A stretch of DNA of 64,000 nt, taken from positions 1,186,412 to 1,250,411 of the forward strand of contig NW_023998540.1 of the NCBI RefSeq assembly GCF_014805625.2, in the 5' to 3' direction. The position numbers were made by a program, and so were the translations under genes. The stretch's first letter is position 1, and every line of letters starts with the position of its first letter. The DNA comes from Glossina fuscipes. Taxonomy: Eukaryota; Arthropoda; Insecta; Diptera; Glossinidae. The notes beneath the pieces are model-generated. The model was not told where the DNA came from, searched no databases, and worked only from the letters and a program-made list of their open reading frames with translations. Shown here piece after piece: positions 60,401 through 64,000 of the stretch.

Positions 60401-61482
60401 TTCGTTTCTATAAAAGATTGCAGATTTTTTGATTGATATTGTAGATAAGTCTATGGCTAATTTTGAAATTTTGCTCATATTTGCCATGCCTTCGTACTTT
60501 GCAATAACTTTCACGCTAGAAATGTAATGGCGAAAGATGCATGGACGAATGAAACGAGGAAAGTGTCCGAACTAAAGAGATCTCATTTTTGTATACCTAT
60601 CAAAATCGTATACAGTTTAAAAATCCTCTAGTGCAAGGTAATTTACAATCGTCACAGCCGATGTAAATCATTTAATATGCATCAATCTTTCACTTCAATG
60701 ATTTTGAAAAGTTAATGTATGTAATGTATAATATAATTAAAAATTAACTGTCTACTGCATTCACACTTAAAATTCATAAGCAGGTATGTTGCCTCGAGAT
60801 GAATTTTTTTTGTTTTTTTTTAAATGTTATTTAAAAAAACTCTCTTTTAATTAAAGGAATTTCCATTGTGTTTCTTATTAGGGGCGTGCACGTATTATAA
60901 TCCTAATAAATGTCGCTATATCTTACAGCACTTGCAATACAGGTTATATTACGTTTGTGCGAATGCATGTCGTGTGGCTTAAGATAGAATCACCTTTCAT
61001 TATATTGATTGATTCAAAATCATTTCCTGAATCAATTGAGGTATGTCTATCTGTCTGAGATCCGTCCAAGAATTTTTGTATTCGTCATGCAAGTCGTAAT
61101 TACGGCGATATTCTGATCAATTTTGATACATTGGCTCATTTTGGTCTTTTAAGAGTGGATCTGATCAGGCCACTTCCAATTTCCAAAATTTCGCGATAAA
61201 AATCGTTGGACATTAGTATTTTGTCATACTAAGTTAAAGTGAACGGTTTGGATCACATAGGCTAATTATTTACGTGAATCACTACCCAGAGCTTCTTATG
61301 AGAAGTCTTTATATGATTTAATTTCCAATATTTATATAACCAATACCGGTTAGTCAACTTTTTGGGCCACATGCTTTATCGAGATTCAATGTCGGAACAA
61401 AAAATATTTGTATCTTCCATTCTGTTTCCATTATCGCTCGAATTGTGGAACATAAACGTTTTACAATCGATTTGTATTCAAC
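60401..61482. other. Spacer with a dispersed repeat
   Basis: About 61015-61240 contains 'tcaattgaggtatgtctatctgtctg', a TTGATACATTGGCTCATTTTGG segment and a CAATTTCCAAAATTTCGCG segment. It looks like a repeat of the same broad type as the copies elsewhere, but the family match is uncertain. No gene. Confidence 0.4.
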
Positions 61483-61602
61483 CCATTTTTTGCCAAAAAC
61501 GTAAGGGGTAACATCGTCCTAAATCGAAAAAAAATGAAACTTTCGGTTTTTTGGATAAAACGTAAGGGGTCACATCGTCCTAAATCGAAAAAAATGAAAC
61601 TT
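61483..61602. repeat. 60-bp tandem satellite, left block
   Basis: Two units containing AACGTAAGGGGTAACATCGT then CCTAAATCGAAAAAAATGAA, the same unit as the block at 63496-64000. The block ends within a unit at ACTT (61599-61602), exactly where the TG...CA element starts. Confidence 0.9.
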
Positions 61603-63495
61603 TGTAACGGCCGCGAACAAACCTTGGGTAGGGTGTCTGTCGGTCTGTGTCAACCGCAAGGAGCGGAATAACGGCATGCCGTTAGACGAAATCATGCGAT
61701 TTTGTGGTACCGCTAATAAATCGTATGATCTTGCGGGACATGTTTATTTTACTCTTCTCTGATTTCCTTGTTTACAAGTACTCCTTTTTTTTCCTTTTGC
61801 TTTTGCAAGCATAGGCAAAATCGTATGATTTTGCGGGATCTATGCTTGCTCTTGTCAGAGTAGCGGCAAGCCGTTATAGAGAGAGCAACAGGAAGAAGAA
61901 GAGGGAAATTGAGTAAGAATGAGAAGTTTGTCTGCTTTTTAATTTCAAGATAGCGTAGAGAACTGTTTGGCATCTGGTGAAGTTCGGACGGGCTTTCGAG
62001 CTCAATATAAAACGGATAAATAAGGAATAATTGTGAAGACTATCCCTCAAGGGTAATAAAAAGGACTAGCATTAGCTGACTGTGAATATTAAAATTTACA
62101 AGGAAGTATGCATTACGATAACCAGCATAAATAATTAATTATCAATACAATAAAAAAGTTCATTAAAAAAAAAAAGGAAAGGAAAAAGAAAAAAAAATTA
62201 ATTAAAAACCGAAAGCTACATGAAGTGGTTGTTTTTTTTTCGTCTTTCTGAAATATGGGCTCAAACTGCAAATTGACCATAGAAAAAATGTCAAAAGAAA
62301 AGAAATAAATAGAAAAATACGCGAAAGAAAAATTTTGTGCAATTGAAGTTTGAAATAAATTAACTCGGAAAATATCGAAATTCAGAAAAAAGAATAAATT
62401 TTAATTAACACCTCAAAAGAAGGATAAATTTTAATTAGAACCTCAAAGTAAAGCGACAAAAGCGACGTGAATGACGTCAATGTGTCTTTAGTTAAAATTA
62501 GCAAAAGCTAAACCACAAAAATGAAGTCTAAACCGTTTTTTTATTAAAGAAAAGGAAAAAAAGGTGGAACAATTAGAAGAAGCATAAGAGAATCAAGGCA
62601 AGGGTAATGGCTGCACCGTTCTTTGAATACGTTTTTTTGTCGAACAAGAAGCAAAAGGTTTTCTTATCAAGTGAATAACGTAGAAGATTATTGGTTAAAG
62701 GTGACCTTCATAAACAAATGGTTGCGAAGTATTAATGAAGTATTGTGGAAAGTTTTAGCAGAACAATGTTTTATAATAAAAAGAAATAGCCAAGCGCATT
62801 TAATAAATTGTAAAGAAAAAAAATACACTCCAATAAGTTATGAAAAATTTAGAATTCTGCTTAATTTCATAAGCGAATCTGACATGTATAAACAAATGAT
62901 TGTGAAACAAAAAAATGTCTACCTAAATGCCTTGATTGTAGCACTGATGTGCACCTGAACTATTATTACATTTTATCTTTTATTCGTGCGTTTAATAAGT
63001 GATCGAAAAAAAAACAAAAGAAAAAAAACAAGGATCAATGTGTTTGCCTCAATCAAGATGTGTTAAGAGGAAGAAGAATAATTTTCCAGTAGCTTATGAA
63101 TTACGTGCACCCACATGCACCTACATCCCAGCTGTGTTGTGATTGTGCCGACGACGTAAGACGAACTTCCTACTTCCTTGCCGTGGACAGGAGCCGCCGA
63201 AGGAGACAGCCACGACATCGCGAGAGGATTGTATTGTAAGTTACTTTAGTTATTTATTCCCCTGTTGTTTTGTGTCCCCGATGAGTAGTTAAGCGCTACA
63301 GCTGCCACCGCTGTAGCTGAAAGGAGAAAGGGGGTGCGCGTATGTAGGGCCGACGCCAGACGACGACCGACTGACTTACAGTGGACAGACAGACGGCAGA
63401 CAACCGACGGGACTTTTCTTTTTATTTTATTTTTATTTCTTTGTCAGAAAAAGACAAATACTCAGCCGGCAATGAAAGTGACGAGTCTCATGACA
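61603..63495 (+). mobile_element. TG...CA element inserted in the satellite, probably a solo LTR
   Basis: 1,893 bp starting TGTAACGGCC and ending CTCATGACA, flanked by the perfect 4-bp duplication ACTT (61599-61602 and 63496-63499). Taking out the element and one ACTT restores the satellite unit exactly. TG...CA ends with 4-bp duplications fit a Ty3/gypsy- or BEL-type LTR. The start sequence does not recur at the far end, so the insertion is one LTR-like unit rather than two LTRs with a coding interior. A TATAAAA box lies at 62006-62012. The motif AAATCGTATGAT (or close) occurs three times near 61685-61830 with a following TTGCGGG-type tail. One 111-codon frame (62623-62958) shows no known domain. 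Strand is set by convention only. Confidence 0.7.
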
Positions 63496-64000
63496 ACTTT
63501 TGGTTTTTGGCGAAAAACGTAAGGGGTAACATCGTCATAAATCGAAAAAAATGAAACTTTTGGTTTTTGGCGAAAAACGTAAGGGGTAACATCGTCCTAA
63601 GTCGAAAAAAATGAAACCTTTGGTTTTTGGCGAAAAACGTAAGGGGTAACATCGTCCTAAATCGAAAAAAAATGAAATTTCCATTTTTTGCCAAAAACGT
63701 AAGGGGTAACATCGTCCTAAATCGAAAAAAATGAAACTTTTGGTTTTTGGCGAACAACGTAAGGGGTAACATCGTCCTAAATCGAAAAAAATGAAATATC
63801 CAGTTTTGGCGAAAAACGTAAGCGGTAACATCGTCCTAAATCGAAAAAAATGAAACTTTTGGTTTTTGGCGAAAAACGTAAGGGGTAACATCGTCCTAAG
63901 TCGAAAAAAATGAAACTTTTGGTTTTTGGCGAAAAACGTAAGGGGTAACATCATCCTAAGTCGAAAAAACTGAAATTTTCATTTTTCGACAAAAACGTAA
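63496..64000. repeat. 60-bp tandem satellite, right block (continues past the edge)
   Basis: About eight and a half units with a period of 60 bp (one unit is 59 bp). Each contains AACGTAAGGGGTAACATCGT, CCTAAATCGAAAAAA and ATGAAACTTTTGGTTTTTGG, with a few substitutions per unit. Because 60 is a multiple of three, the minus strand shows long open frames of a repeated 20-residue unit; these are by-products. The array is cut by the right edge of the window, so its full size is unknown. Confidence 0.95.

Noticed and set aside
63488..63954. Two long minus-strand open frames (94 and 139 codons) with a repeated 20-residue unit
   Set aside because: They are translations of the 60-bp satellite. The period is a multiple of three, so any frame without a stop in one unit stays open through the array.
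1..64000. tRNA genes, rRNA genes and CRISPR arrays
   Set aside because: No complete cloverleaf with a GGTTCRANNCC box was seen, no rRNA stretch, and the only regular array (60-bp satellite) has no spacers.

Overview
The window is nuclear DNA of a higher (brachyceran) fly, probably a calyptrate. It is AT-rich, has short GT-AG introns, mono- and dinucleotide runs, decayed interspersed repeats and a mariner fossil. The recognisable genes have clear Drosophila counterparts (Usp12-46, neprilysin-like M13 proteins, rumi, mitochondrial GTPase 1, HP1c, a yellow-family gene). From memory, rumi and HP1c also lie close together in Drosophila (94C), so part of this gene order may be conserved synteny. 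The species itself cannot be named from the sequence.

Layout. (1) 1-1068, minus: the N-terminal part of Usp12-46, running off the left edge. (2) 5.3-15.4 kb, plus: three tandem intronless M13 (neprilysin-like) genes. All three have lost the HExxH zinc motif, and the middle one carries a one-base frameshift. (3) 15.4-40.7 kb: a 25-kb gene desert holding a purine-rich strand-skewed block, a 456-bp deleted mariner with both inverted repeats, microsatellites, members of a dispersed repeat family, an RNase H fragment of a non-LTR retrotransposon, and two unidentified gene-like fragments. (4) 40.7-51.5 kb: a compact gene cluster. It holds rumi (minus, three exons, one GC-AG intron, no C-terminal KDEL), Mtg1 (plus, divergent from rumi), HP1c (minus, convergent with Mtg1), a small membrane protein (minus) whose 5' end overlaps a large eight-exon PH + double-PDZ gene (plus), and a coiled-coil gene nested antisense in that gene's fourth intron. 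(5) 53.8-56.8 kb, minus: a five-exon yellow/MRJP gene. (6) 57.5-64 kb: gene graveyard and repeats. It has an intronless decayed copy of a glutamine:fructose-6-phosphate aminotransferase gene (plus), an intronless decayed copy of an srGAP-type RhoGAP gene (minus), and a 60-bp tandem satellite interrupted by a 1,893-bp TG...CA element with a perfect 4-bp target duplication, read as a solo LTR.

The genes do not form one pathway. Rumi glycosylates Notch-type EGF repeats in the ER, Mtg1 acts on mitochondrial ribosomes, HP1c binds chromatin, Usp12-46 removes ubiquitin, and yellow and the M13 proteins are predicted to be secreted. I found no clearly new multi-gene system. The best leads are the cluster of dead M13 peptidases, the sense-antisense 5' overlap at 45.7-45.8 kb with its nested gene, the rumi gene without an ER-retention tail, and the datable LTR insertion in the satellite.
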